Part shown: piece after piece, positions 1-8,067 of the stretch | Position numbering within the stretch: position 1 is the first letter of the stretch | Layout of the letters: each line of letters starts with the position of its first letter | Assembly (NCBI RefSeq): GCF_000007825.1 | Contig: NC_004722.1 | Location: 4,566,501-4,630,500 of the forward strand | Length of the DNA: 64,000 bases | Direction: 5' to 3' | Source of the DNA: Bacillus cereus ATCC 14579 | GTDB lineage: Bacteria > Bacillota > Bacilli > Bacillales > Bacillaceae_G | The notes under the pieces: generated by a model | What the model was told of the DNA's origin: nothing | Database searches by the model: none | What the model saw: the letters and a program-made list of their open reading frames with translations, nothing else | Translations under genes and position numbers: made by a program

Positions 1-1121
1 GGAGCTTTTTCAAGAAGCTCTTTTGCATCAGCGTATTGTAAGCCGTGAGCTTCCGCAACTGCTTCGAATGTTACATAACCATCTAATGTGTTAATACCTT
101 TTAATAATGCAGTGTTGCCTAAGCAAGCTTCTTTGTAGCCCTTGTTAGCAATTTGTACTGCATATGGTACTGTTACGTTTGTTAACGCAAGAGTTGACGT
201 ACGTGGAACTGCACCTGGCATATTAGCAACTGCATAATGAACAACGCCATGTTTTTCGTAAGTTGGGTTGTCATGAGTTGTAATACGATCAGTTGTTTCA
301 AAAATACCACCTTGGTCAATCGCGATATCTACAACGACAGAACCTGGTTCCATTGATTGAATCATTTCTTCAGTTACAAGTTTTGGCGCTTTTGCACCCG
401 GAATTAATACTGCTCCAATAACAAGGTCAGATTCTTTAACAGCTTCTGCAATGTTGTATGGATTAGACATTAATGTTTTTACTTGGTTACCGAAAATATC
501 ATCTAATTGACGAAGACGTTCTGCACTTAAGTCAATGATTGTTACATCTGCACCTAAACCTACTGCAATCTTAGCTGCGTTTGTACCAGCTTGACCACCG
601 CCGATGATTGTTACTTTGCCGCGTTTTACCCCTGGAACGCCTGCAAGTAAAATACCTTTACCGCCTTTGTTTTTCTCAAGGAATTGTGCACCGATTTGTG
701 CAGACATACGACCAGCCACTTCACTCATAGGTGCAAGTAATGGTAAAGAACGATTGTCTAATTGTACTGTTTCGTATGCGATTGATGCAACTTTGTTATC
801 GATTAATGCTTTCGTTAATTGTGGTTCTGGAGCTAAGTGTAAGTATGTGAATAAGATTAAGCCTTCACGGAAATAGCCGTATTCACTTGCTACTGGCTCT
901 TTTACCTTCATAACCATATCTTGATTCCATGCTTCTTCAGCAGTTTCTACAAGTTTCGCACCAGCTTGTACGTATTCTTCATCTGTAAAGCCAGATCCTA
1001 AACCTGCTCCTTTTTGAACAAAAACTTCGTGACCATTTTGTACTAAATGTACTGCTCCCGCTGGCGTCATTGCCACACGGTTTTCATTGTTTTTAATTTC
1101 TGTTGGAATACCGATACGCAT
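1..1121 (-). CDS. ald: Alanine dehydrogenase (C-terminus cut by window edge)
   Basis: NAD-dependent L-alanine dehydrogenase, which converts alanine to pyruvate plus ammonia and feeds sporulation and alanine catabolism. Reading from the ATG at 1121 gives MRIGIPTEIKNNENRVAMTP, the classic start of the AlaDH/PNT family, then substrate-binding residues around KVKEP and LHLAPEP, and the Rossmann signature VTIIGGGQAGTNAA near residue 170. The frame stays open to base 1, about 373 codons, so only the last few residues of a protein of about 377 aa are missing. A GGGGGA ribosome site precedes the ATG. It is the most upstream gene of a possible monocistronic unit; a cre-like palindrome lies about 45 bp upstream. 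Confidence 0.95.
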   Translation of the reverse strand, partial: MRIGIPTEIKNNENRVAMTPAGAVHLVQNGHEVFVQKGAGLGSGFTDEEYVQAGAKLVETAEEAWNQDMVMKVKEPVASEYGYFREGLILFTYLHLAPEPQLTKALIDNKVASIAYETVQLDNRSLPLLAPMSEVAGRMSAQIGAQFLEKNKGGKGILLAGVPGVKRGKVTIIGGGQAGTNAAKIAVGLGADVTIIDLSAERLRQLDDIFGNQVKTLMSNPYNIAEAVKESDLVIGAVLIPGAKAPKLVTEEMIQSMEPGSVVVDIAIDQGGIFETTDRITTHDNPTYEKHGVVHYAVANMPGAVPRTSTLALTNVTVPYAVQIANKGYKEACLGNTALLKGINTLDGYVTFEAVAEAHGLQYADAKELLEKA

Positions 1122-1165
1122 GATTAGTTCCCCCTTGAGTTATGAAATGACCCCTGAATCATTTT

Positions 1166-1179
1166 TTAAAGCGCTTTCT
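1166..1179. promoter_or_regulatory. cre-like palindrome upstream of ald
   Basis: TTAAAGCGCTTTCT matches the catabolite-responsive element consensus TGAAANCGNTTTCA at 12 of 14 positions and is centred on AAAGCGCTTT. It lies about 45 bp before the ald start, where CcpA binding could affect the promoter. ccpA itself is in this window. CcpA control is inference from motif match only. Confidence 0.45.
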
Positions 1180-1262
1180 ACGCTCTTATATTTTAACATA
1201 ATATCTCAATATTTGACAAAAAAATAACACGAGTTTTCCGATAGATTTAATTTTATATTAAA

Positions 1263-1306
1263 GGACAGTATTATCCGCACCTCTCAGCACAATGGATAAA
1301 CTGTCC
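1263..1306 (-). terminator. Hairpin downstream of the SDR gene, related to a second copy near 7.8 kb
   Basis: GGACAGTATTATCC (1263-1276) can pair with GGATAAACTGTCC (1294-1306), a stem of about 13 bp with one bulge and a 17-nt loop. On the minus strand it follows the SDR stop codon and ends in a weak T stretch, so it may terminate that gene. The sequence TAAACTGTCCAAT followed by CGAAA recurs at 7797-7816. Confidence 0.45.
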
Positions 1307-1335
1307 AATTATTCGAAACTTCATCTTATTTTATT

Positions 1336-2094
1336 CTATCGATGTCTATGAATAACATCCACTGCACCAGTCACTTCAATAATTGTACCGGTAATCATAT
1401 CGGAATCGTCCTCACATAAAAACGAAATGGTTCTTGCAATATCTTCACCTGTTCCAGATCTACCAATCGGTGTGTTATGCTCTTTCAGCTGACGTGCTTC
1501 TTGAATAGTTGCCTCTTTCATATCGCCAATAATATCACCAGGACATACCATGTTCGCAGTGATACCATACTCCGCTTCTTCATAAGCAACTGTTTTCGTT
1601 AATGAAACAAGTCCTACTTTCGCTGCGGCAAAAGCTGAACGATAAATCCATCCCGGTGCACTATCCGCCCCTTGAAATCCGTAATTAATAATACGGCCAA
1701 AGTTCTGTTTTCTCATGACCGGAACGACAAGTTTTAATAAATGAAATACCGCTGTTAAATTTCCCTGAATCATTTCATTCCATTCATCTTCTTCATAATC
1801 AACTAACTTTTTTCGTTCAAATACATATGGACCAGCATTATTAATTAAAAAGTCAATTTTGCCAAAACGGCTCATCGCTTCTTCTACTATTTTATGTAAA
1901 TCTTCCTTTTTCGTGACATCCGCTTGCACGAATTGTAGACGCTCTTCCACATCTTTATATGTTTCTTTCATCGTTTCCATAGCCGTGATATCGCTATGGT
2001 ACGTTACTGTTACTGAATAGCCTTTAGCCAATAACTTTTCTGTTACTTGCTTTCCTAAACCTTTCGTACCGGCTGTAATGAGCGCATGTCTCAC
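1336..2094 (-). CDS. SDR-family oxidoreductase-like protein with an altered active site
   Basis: Short-chain dehydrogenase/reductase fold, about 252 aa from a GTG start at 2094, chosen because AAAGGGGGC lies 6-8 nt before it; the longer reading frame to 2217 has no good ribosome site. The N-terminal nucleotide motif TAGTKGLG (TGxxxGxG type) and the NNAG motif are present. The usual catalytic Ser and the YxxxK motif are not: where YxxxK is expected the sequence reads SAFAAAKVGLVS, with Phe in place of Tyr, and the strand before it reads INYGFQG instead of INISS. It would be annotated as a 3-oxoacyl-ACP reductase-like protein, but the catalytic changes make classical reductase activity doubtful. 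Substrate unknown. Confidence 0.8.
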   Translation of the reverse strand: MRHALITAGTKGLGKQVTEKLLAKGYSVTVTYHSDITAMETMKETYKDVEERLQFVQADVTKKEDLHKIVEEAMSRFGKIDFLINNAGPYVFERKKLVDYEEDEWNEMIQGNLTAVFHLLKLVVPVMRKQNFGRIINYGFQGADSAPGWIYRSAFAAAKVGLVSLTKTVAYEEAEYGITANMVCPGDIIGDMKEATIQEARQLKEHNTPIGRSGTGEDIARTISFLCEDDSDMITGTIIEVTGAVDVIHRHR

Positions 2095-2274
2095 AAAACT
2101 GCCCCCTTTTAAATTGCTATACTTCATATGTAACAAGTTCTCGCTCCAATTACAACTAAAATGAATTGAAACAGAGTTTTCAAAATTCTGTAACGTTTCT
2201 GGCAAGCGCGTTACCAAAATTTGTTTTATAATTAAGTTGTAAACAGTTATAAAACAGATTGGGAGGAATTTACT

Positions 2275-2733
2275 ATGAATAATACATATACAAATATTTT
2301 AATCGCAGTGGATGGTTCTAAAGAAGCAGAAAAAGCCTTTAAAAAAGCAATTCAAGTCGCAAAGCGCAACAATGCAACATTAACAATTGCTCATATCGTT
2401 GATGTAAAAGCATACTCAGCAGTAGAAGCTTATAGCCGTGCAATTGCGGAACGTGCAAATCTATTTGCAGAAGACCTATTAGAAGACTACAAAAAAACTG
2501 CGCTTGAAGCTGGTCTTGAAAAAATTGAAACTGTATTAGAATTCGGTAATCCTAAATCAAAAATTTCAAAAGAAATCGCTCCAAACCATAAAGTAGATTT
2601 AATTATGTGTGGTGCGACTGGTTTAAATGCTGTTGAGCGTTTCCTAATTGGTAGCGTCTCTGAACATATTATTCGCTATGCGAAATGCGATGTCCTTGTT
2701 GTTCGTGGTGATGAAGAGCAAGGTGAGCTTTAA
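2275..2733 (+). CDS. Universal stress protein, UspA family
   Basis: A single UspA domain of 152 aa. N-terminal ILIAVDGSKEAEKA begins the alpha/beta nucleotide-binding fold, and the C-terminal GATGLNAVERFLIGS fits the ATP-binding pattern G-2X-G-9X-G(S/T), so this is likely an ATP-binding UspA type. The ATG follows a good GGGAGG site. It is monocistronic, diverging from the SDR gene and closed by a strong hairpin terminator. Role inferred: stress or stationary-phase survival; no specific partner can be named. Confidence 0.92.
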   Translation: MNNTYTNILIAVDGSKEAEKAFKKAIQVAKRNNATLTIAHIVDVKAYSAVEAYSRAIAERANLFAEDLLEDYKKTALEAGLEKIETVLEFGNPKSKISKEIAPNHKVDLIMCGATGLNAVERFLIGSVSEHIIRYAKCDVLVVRGDEEQGEL

Positions 2734-2743
2734 TTTATAGATA

Positions 2744-2776
2744 AAACACCAAGTCCACATAGGCTTGGTGTTTTTC
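2744..2776 (+). terminator. Rho-independent terminator after UspA gene
   Basis: AACACCAAG pairs with CTTGGTGTT, followed by a T run. The same hairpin overlaps the 3' end of the convergent minus-strand gene and may serve both. Confidence 0.85.
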
Positions 2777-3470
2777 ATTTTATAAACTTCACTATAAACA
2801 AAAGACATGCTACGACAACAACGGTAATTGCCAACACATAAGGCGGAAGAAACTTCAAAGACCATAATGCCATCATAATCGTCGCAACCGTTAAGTACGT
2901 TCGCCTTGCACCTTCTGTCATTTTTTTACGAAATAAGAAAACATACAAATAACCAATTGGCGGCGTAATAAAGCAAAGAACGTATATGATTTTTGATTTT
3001 AAATACCACTTTTGTTCTCCAAGTTTCTTTATATCCCCTTCTATTCTCTTATGCTCTTGTTCTTTCTCTTCTTCTACAAGCGGATTTTCCTCTTCTCCTC
3101 GCTTTTCTTTCATATAAGGAAGAAAGTGCATAAAAAAATAGTATGCGAATACGAATGCTCCAAATCCAATATTTACTCTTTCTAATGGAATATGTTCACT
3201 AAAAAAAGCAGCAGTAAGCACTAAAGACAAACAGTATGTCATCATCCAAAAGGAACGTTTTCTCTTTTTCCGTTCCCTTTCTTTTTTGCCTTGTATATCT
3301 TTTCTTTTCGAAAGCCATATAGAAATAAAGCAATCTACTACAAATAGAGCAAAAATAAATATCGCAACGTGTACTGTTTCTAAATCCTCAAATGAAAAGA
3401 TATTTGGGAATGCAACATGTAATACAATGAATGTGTACAAAATTAGCCCTATAAAATAAATACGTCTCAT
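2775..3470 (-). CDS. Integral membrane protein of unknown function
   Basis: A 231-aa protein with about six or seven hydrophobic segments: two near residues 1-55, a Lys/Arg-rich cytoplasmic loop, two more at about 73-115, a charged loop rich in Glu and Lys (about 117-150), and three near the C-terminus. I do not recognise a family. Codon use resembles neighbours. It is convergent with the UspA gene and appears monocistronic. Confidence 0.75.
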   Translation of the reverse strand: MRRIYFIGLILYTFIVLHVAFPNIFSFEDLETVHVAIFIFALFVVDCFISIWLSKRKDIQGKKERERKKRKRSFWMMTYCLSLVLTAAFFSEHIPLERVNIGFGAFVFAYYFFMHFLPYMKEKRGEEENPLVEEEKEQEHKRIEGDIKKLGEQKWYLKSKIIYVLCFITPPIGYLYVFLFRKKMTEGARRTYLTVATIMMALWSLKFLPPYVLAITVVVVACLLFIVKFIK

Positions 3471-3565
3471 TTTCCATCCCTTTCTTATTTCCTAACATTA
3501 CGTTAACATACATTTTTTAGAAATAGACGGACAAAATATATATGTGTAAAAAAGGAGGATGCTAT

Positions 3566-3745
3566 ATGGATGATTCTGAACGCATTATTTTAGATGTGAA
3601 CGGCAAAGAAATTGAAATGCTAGATACGATTCGCACTCATTTTAAAGAGAAGCACGGCGTTGAACTAAGTAATGGTGCATTACTTCGTGATTTGATGGAT
3701 ATTGAGTATATTCGAATTACGGAAGATCGACATAAGTATGATTAA
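3566..3745 (+). CDS. Small hypothetical protein (59 aa)
   Basis: Start taken at 3566 because AAAGGAGGATG sits at the right distance before it; the upstream ATG at 3542 would place this ribosome site inside the gene. The product is MDDSERIILDVNGKEIEMLD followed by an amphipathic helix and RITEDRHKYD. Highly charged, no membrane segment, no cysteine. No family recognised. A terminator hairpin follows directly. Confidence 0.75.
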   Translation: MDDSERIILDVNGKEIEMLDTIRTHFKEKHGVELSNGALLRDLMDIEYIRITEDRHKYD

Positions 3746-3788
3746 AAGAAAACGACTGCAGGCGAATGCCATCAGTCGTTTTCTTTCT
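3746..3788. terminator. Bidirectional terminator between two small genes
   Basis: GAAAACGACTG pairs with CAGTCGTTTTC, flanked by A-rich and T-rich tracts on both sides, between convergent genes. Confidence 0.8.
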
Positions 3789-4142
3789 TTATTTAAGCTC
3801 TTGATGTTTCCCGCCCATACCACCAGACTCATTGCTATCTTGGTGTACAGTTAGTTTATTTATTTTCGCATCTTTTAAAACTCTATATGTATATGATTCA
3901 TTTGGTTCATCTTTAAACTGTACATTCATACCATAAGAATCCATTTTGCTATAAAAGGCCGGTTTTATATATAAAATATCACTTTCTTTATATCCTTTAT
4001 CTTGTAAATGCCACATCGTTGCGATAACCGCTTCTTCTCGCTTTTCTTTTTCACCAACATACATATATTTGTCCAAAAGAAACACTTTAGCATTTGCAAT
4101 TAAGCTAATTAACAGTACAATGATCAACACTATTTTTTTCAT
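3789..4142 (-). CDS. DUF3139-like small exported or membrane-anchored protein
   Basis: 117 aa with a single N-terminal hydrophobic segment (residues about 3-20) followed by a polar domain. The stretch SYGMNVQFKDEPNESYTYRV looks like the DUF3139 family of Bacillus proteins, which is remembered, not searched. The signal segment has no clear cleavage site, so it may stay membrane-anchored with the C-terminus outside. Function unknown. Monocistronic. Confidence 0.65.
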   Translation of the reverse strand: MKKIVLIIVLLISLIANAKVFLLDKYMYVGEKEKREEAVIATMWHLQDKGYKESDILYIKPAFYSKMDSYGMNVQFKDEPNESYTYRVLKDAKINKLTVHQDSNESGGMGGKHQELK

Positions 4143-4201
4143 AGACTTCCCTTAAATTGTTATTTTTTACCACATTGTAACTTAAATGCTAGTAAAAAAT
4201 A

Positions 4202-4238
4202 AAGTACGCCAGACTTTACTAGACTGGCGTACTTCCCA
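4202..4238 (-). terminator. Terminator of argGH operon
   Basis: AAGTACGCCAG pairs with CTGGCGTACTT; on the minus strand a T-rich tract follows, a few bases beyond the argH stop. Confidence 0.85.
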
Positions 4239-4240
4239 AC

Positions 4241-5629
4241 TCAATTCTTAATAACTTCTTTCGTTAACCCCTTCGCCTTCTCCAAAGCGTTTTTGATTTG
4301 TTCAAACCCAGTCCCGCCAGCACTGTTACGACGCTTTACAGCTGCATATGGTGACAGCACTTCATACAAATCTTCTTCAAATAAGGAGCTCATTTCTTTA
4401 TATGTTTCAAGAGAGACATCTAATAAATAAATTCCTTTTTGTGTGCAATATAGCACTAACTTTCCAACAATTTCATGAGCTTGACGGAATGGTAGTCCTT
4501 TGTTCGCTAAATAGTCAGCAATTTCTGTTGCGTTGGAGAAATCTTGCGTCACAGCTTGCCCCATTTTTTCTTTGTTTACAGTCATCGTTTCAAGCATGCC
4601 CGTCATAATATGAAGGCATCCTTCTACTGTTTTAACTGTATCAAACATTCCTTCTTTATCTTCTTGTAAGTCTTTATTGTAAGCGAGCGGTAATCCTTTC
4701 ATTACTGTGAGTAAACTGAATAAATTACCGTATACTCTGCCTGTTTTACCACGGATTAGTTCCGCCATATCCGGGTTTTTCTTTTGCGGCATAATGCTGC
4801 TTCCCGTTGCATATTGATCGCTCATTTCAATAAATTGAAACTCTTGGCTACTCCATAAAATAAGTTCTTCGCAAAAGCGTGATAAGTGCATCATAAGCAT
4901 AGAGGAGTTACTTAGGAACTCCAGTATGAAATCACGATCGCTTACTGCATCTAAACTATTTTCATAGATTCCATTAAATCCAAGAAGCTCCGCACTATAC
5001 TCTCGGTCAATGGGGAATGTCGTTCCAGCTAACGCTCCTGCTCCTAATGGCGAAATGTTAATACGTTTTAACGAATCTTCATAACGATTCACATCACGCT
5101 CTAACATCCAAAAGTAAGCGAGAATATGATGAGCAAATGAAATCGGCTGGGCACGCTGCAAGTGCGTATAGCCCGGCATAATGGTTTCAATATTATTTTC
5201 TGCTTGTTGAACAAGAACAGTTTGCAATTGCTTTGTAGCTTTTATAATATGTTCTACCTTTTCTTTTAAATACAAATGCATATCTGTCGCTACTTGATCA
5301 TTACGACTTCGGCCAGTGTGAAGTTTTCCTCCTACTTCGCCAATTTGTTCAATTAACATTTTTTCGATGTTTAAATGAATATCTTCTGCTTCTACTGAAA
5401 ATTGTAGCTTATTCTCTTTTGCTTCTTTCAATAAATATTGAAGACCTATCTTTATTTTCTCTGCTTCTTCTTGCGTAACGATGCCTTGCTTTGCTAGCAT
5501 CGTTACGTGTGCCATACTCCCATTTATATCTTGATTTACTAATTGTTGATCGAAGGAGATGGATGCTCCGAACTCTTCAACCCATGCTTCCGCTTCTTCT
5601 GTAAAACGTCCGCCCCAAAGTTTGCTCAC
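4241..5629 (-). CDS. argH: Argininosuccinate lyase
   Basis: Last step of arginine synthesis: argininosuccinate to arginine plus fumarate. 462 aa, the usual length. Family signature GSSIMPQKKNPD near residue 280, N-terminal SKLWGGRF, and HTGRSRNDQV with the expected Ser-Arg-Asn-Asp. It starts with GTG at 5629 inside the argG stop (GTGA overlap), so it is translationally coupled to argG. Fumarase/aspartase superfamily tetramer, cytoplasmic. Confidence 0.97.
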   Translation of the reverse strand: MSKLWGGRFTEEAEAWVEEFGASISFDQQLVNQDINGSMAHVTMLAKQGIVTQEEAEKIKIGLQYLLKEAKENKLQFSVEAEDIHLNIEKMLIEQIGEVGGKLHTGRSRNDQVATDMHLYLKEKVEHIIKATKQLQTVLVQQAENNIETIMPGYTHLQRAQPISFAHHILAYFWMLERDVNRYEDSLKRINISPLGAGALAGTTFPIDREYSAELLGFNGIYENSLDAVSDRDFILEFLSNSSMLMMHLSRFCEELILWSSQEFQFIEMSDQYATGSSIMPQKKNPDMAELIRGKTGRVYGNLFSLLTVMKGLPLAYNKDLQEDKEGMFDTVKTVEGCLHIMTGMLETMTVNKEKMGQAVTQDFSNATEIADYLANKGLPFRQAHEIVGKLVLYCTQKGIYLLDVSLETYKEMSSLFEEDLYEVLSPYAAVKRRNSAGGTGFEQIKNALEKAKGLTKEVIKN

Positions 5630-6831
5630 GCTTCCACCTTCTTTTGATTCACTTGGCTGTATACTTTCGTCGGTAAACCGAATAATGAAATGAATCCAAC
5701 TGCTGCATCATGATTAAATTCATCTTGAGCAGTATATGTTGCTAATTTTTCATCGTATAAAGAGTATTCAGATTTACGTCCTTCTACAATCGCATGACCT
5801 TTAAATAATTTCACACGCACTGTACCTGTTACATTCTTTTGCGTTTCTTGTAAAAATGCATGAAGCGCTTGTTTTAAAGGCGAGAACCATAAACCATTAT
5901 AAATAAGTTCTGTTATTTTCTGTTCAATCACTGGTTTAAAATGTGCTACTTCTTTTACGTGTGTTAAATCTTCCAACTCTTTATGCGCAGTGATTAACGT
6001 CATTGCTGCTGGGCATTCGTATACTTCACGAGATTTAATACCGACAAGACGATTTTCTACGTGATCAATACGTCCAACGCCGTGTTTTCCAGCAAGCGCA
6101 TTTAACGTTTTAATTAATTCTGCAAGTGAATATGCAGTGCCATTTAAAGTAGTCGGTACGCCTGCTTCAAATCCGATTTCTACAAACTCTGGTTTATTCG
6201 GTGTATCTTCTAATGCCAATGTCATCTCATATGCATCTTCTGGCGGCGCTGCCCATGGATCTTCTAAAATTCCACATTCGTTGCTGCGTCCCCATAAGTT
6301 TTGATCGATTGAAAACGGGCTATCTAAATTAATCGGAATTGGTACATCGTTTTCTTTTGCATAGGCAATTTCTTCTTCACGTGACCACTTCCATTCACGT
6401 ACAGGTGCAATCACTTCTAAGTAAGGATTTAATGCTTGAATAGAAACTTCAAAACGAACTTGATCATTTCCTTTCCCTGTACATCCGTGTGCAACTGCAG
6501 TTGCGCCTTCTTGTTCTGCGATTTCTACTAATTTCTTCGCAATAAGCGGACGAGATAATGCAGAGACAAGAGGGTATTTCCCTTCGTATAATGTGTGTGC
6601 TTGCATCGCCATCAATGCATATTCGTTTGCAAATTCTTCTTGAACATCAATCATATATGATTTAATTGCACCTACTGAAAGTGCCTTTTCTTTTACAAAT
6701 GCTAAGTCTTTACCTTCCCCTAAGTCTAAACAAAGCGCGATAATATCATAATTCTTCTCTTGTAACCATTTAATTGCAACGGAAGTATCAAGACCTCCGG
6801 AATATGCTAATACAACTTTTTTCTTCTCCAT
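5626..6831 (-). CDS. argG: Argininosuccinate synthase
   Basis: ATP-dependent condensation of citrulline and aspartate. Start set at 6831 (MEKKKVVLAYSGGLDTS, 401 aa) because GGGGGA precedes it and the PP-loop SGGLDTS falls at the normal position; an upstream in-frame ATG at 6861 lies in the ARG box and is unlikely. Other family motifs: HGCTGKGNDQVRFE and DQNLWGRS. First gene of argG-argH, overlapping argH by four bases. Likely repressed by ArgR/AhrC through the box just upstream. Confidence 0.97.
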   Translation of the reverse strand: MEKKKVVLAYSGGLDTSVAIKWLQEKNYDIIALCLDLGEGKDLAFVKEKALSVGAIKSYMIDVQEEFANEYALMAMQAHTLYEGKYPLVSALSRPLIAKKLVEIAEQEGATAVAHGCTGKGNDQVRFEVSIQALNPYLEVIAPVREWKWSREEEIAYAKENDVPIPINLDSPFSIDQNLWGRSNECGILEDPWAAPPEDAYEMTLALEDTPNKPEFVEIGFEAGVPTTLNGTAYSLAELIKTLNALAGKHGVGRIDHVENRLVGIKSREVYECPAAMTLITAHKELEDLTHVKEVAHFKPVIEQKITELIYNGLWFSPLKQALHAFLQETQKNVTGTVRVKLFKGHAIVEGRKSEYSLYDEKLATYTAQDEFNHDAAVGFISLFGLPTKVYSQVNQKKVEA

Positions 6832-6847
6832 TTTGCATCCCCCTAAA

Positions 6848-6861
6848 GAATAAATATTCAT
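6848..6861. promoter_or_regulatory. ARG box upstream of argG
   Basis: ATGAATATTTATTC (minus-strand reading) fits the ArgR/AhrC operator pattern with inverted ATGAATA/TATTC halves. A second, weaker half-like sequence, GTGAATTATTATAA, lies just upstream at about 6868-6882, which would match the usual two-box arrangement. Repression by ArgR with arginine is established for this operon in Bacillus; here it is inferred from the motif. Confidence 0.65.
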
Positions 6862-6997
6862 TTTCTTTTATAATAATTCACACTTTACCACCTTTCACAA
6901 AATGTATCAAGAGTCATTTTCAAATTTTTTCAAACAATTTCGTCGAACTTCTTTCTGTTTTTATGTACAATATAAGCAGGAAAACGGGGGTGAACTT

Positions 6998-7315
6998 ATG
7001 GAAAAGTATTTCTTATACGATGAACATCTAGGAATTGAAATTCCACATTTACAAGAAGACTGGGAAGAAATCCCCGAAAAAATGCAACATGCTATTTTAC
7101 TAAAATGGGAACAAGTTCGCGGGAAAATTCCTGATCGTATAAAAGAACTTGAGCACTATATTAATACAAAACAACATTATTTAAATAACGAAGAAGACTT
7201 CGAAGTTTCTTGTAAACTAAATTCAGAAATTGCCGATCTTGCTTCCATCATTAATGACCTTTGGCTTTGGTATCGACTCACTCAAAATGTATCTGAGGGG
7301 AAAGCACACCAATGA
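6998..7315 (+). CDS. Small cytoplasmic protein, unknown function
   Basis: 105 aa from the ATG at 6998, preceded by an ACGGGGGTG ribosome site and a good upstream TATAAG-type -10; upstream in-frame codons lack a ribosome site. Acidic, helix-rich, with many Glu, Trp and Leu (EDWEEIPEKM, RIKELEHYINTKQ). No membrane segment or cysteine cluster. Not recognised. It diverges from argG and converges on the zinc-ribbon gene with a shared terminator. Confidence 0.75.
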   Translation: MEKYFLYDEHLGIEIPHLQEDWEEIPEKMQHAILLKWEQVRGKIPDRIKELEHYINTKQHYLNNEEDFEVSCKLNSEIADLASIINDLWLWYRLTQNVSEGKAHQ

Positions 7316-7357
7316 AAAAAGCATGCCCCTCAATAACTTTGGGTCATGCTTTTTTTG
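7314..7357. terminator. Bidirectional terminator
   Basis: AAAAAGCATG pairs with CATGCTTTTTT around a loop containing CCCCTCAATAACTTTGGGT. It overlaps the ends of both convergent genes. Confidence 0.8.
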
Positions 7358-7539
7358 TCATAACATGATTTACAATATATTTCTTGTGCTGTTTTCGCCA
7401 AACATACATCGAATGGACCAACTAATATACTTCTTTCTTTCGGCAACTTTACAAAAGCAACAAGCTCTTCTTCATATTGAATTTTTTTCTGACATGAAAT
7501 GCATATTAATTCTTTTCTTTTGAACATGTCTTTTAGCAT
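7330..7539 (-). CDS. Small zinc-ribbon-like protein
   Basis: 69 aa with two CxxC pairs: ICISCQKK near residue 13 and YCKSCYDKK near residue 55, a spacing typical of a small zinc ribbon. Start at 7539 is supported by GGGGAG about 10 nt upstream. Related Bacillus proteins are often given misleading transporter names; nothing here supports transport. Probably a metal-binding nucleic-acid or protein-interaction module. Confidence 0.7.
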   Translation of the reverse strand: MLKDMFKRKELICISCQKKIQYEEELVAFVKLPKERSILVGPFDVCLAKTAQEIYCKSCYDKKSMTQSY

Positions 7540-7663
7540 ACCTTCACTCTCCCCTTCATCTATCTATATTAATATACTCTCATAATAGTTAAGACTTGTA
7601 AAAAAATGACACATTCTGAATCGAATGATTCATATACTATGTACAAAAGGAGGTTTAAAAATT

Positions 7664-7762
7664 ATGCGTGCTTTCGTTATTATCACTTTAACTTTTTTAA
7701 GTGTGATTAGTTGGGATGCGTTTTTTAAAGATAAAAGTGATGAAAAGAACACAACGGAATAA
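7664..7762 (+). CDS. 32-aa small membrane protein
   Basis: ATG preceded by AAAGGAGG at 7647-7654, a near-perfect ribosome site. The product MRAFVIITLTFLSVISWDAF then a Lys/Asp-rich tail ends at TAA 7760-7762. The first 20 residues form one hydrophobic helix and the tail is charged, typical of single-pass small membrane proteins. Function unknown. A promoter-like CATATACTATG lies just upstream. Confidence 0.6.
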   Translation: MRAFVIITLTFLSVISWDAFFKDKSDEKNTTE

Positions 7763-7780
7763 AACCCTTTTTTCTTACTT

Positions 7781-7809
7781 ATTGGACAAACCGTTATAAA
7801 CTGTCCAAT
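7781..7809. repeat. Hairpin related to the 1.3 kb element
   Basis: ATTGGACA pairs with TGTCCAAT around a 13-nt loop. Its 3' part, TAAACTGTCCAAT then CTCCGAAA, matches 1298-1316, so the two look like copies of one small dispersed repeat. Confidence 0.5.
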
Positions 7810-7916
7810 CCTCCGAAATAACTTAGGCTTTTCTACAAAAATATTTAAACATAACATTTTTTGTAGATTCCCTCCGTTTATTGTCGGTTTCCATCCGCAT
7901 ACATTTTTTAAAAGTA

Positions 7917-7925
7917 TGATATAAT
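7917..7925 (+). promoter_or_regulatory. Extended -10 promoter for the yitT leader
   Basis: TGATATAAT is a perfect extended -10 (TGnTATAAT). The -35 region is poor. Transcription would start near 7932, giving a leader of about 460 nt before the YitT-family gene. Confidence 0.65.
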
Positions 7926-7958
7926 AGTATAAATCTTGAAGGAAGGGATTTTGATATC

Positions 7959-8009
7959 ATGATCGCTCGAAGGAGCATGTGGCATCGTATTGACGAATCA
8001 TACACGTAG
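7959..8009 (+). CDS. Leader peptide 1 (16 aa)
   Basis: MIARRSMWHRIDESYT, with GGAAGGGA 10 nt before the ATG and a TAG stop abutting the first stem. It shares 10 of 16 residues with leader peptide 2 (MIARR, W, D, SYT). Four of those shared residues (I2, A3, S14, T16) are encoded by different synonymous codons, which argues that the peptide itself has been kept. Confidence 0.6.
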   Translation: MIARRSMWHRIDESYT

Positions 8010-8067
8010 CGTATTTTTTAGCTCAGATACTTTAGTCTAGCGAAAAAAATACGAGAGTGGGGAAATT

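Noticed and set aside
604..876. 90-aa plus-strand ORF opposite ald
   Set aside because: Antisense to a well-conserved alanine dehydrogenase; no initiation signals.
2095..2217. N-terminal extension of the SDR protein
   Set aside because: The extension has no ribosome site or Rossmann similarity; GTG 2094 has a strong one.
7823..8005. Minus-strand ORF overlapping the yitT leader
   Set aside because: No ribosome site, not conserved-looking, and it runs across the leader promoter and peptide 1.
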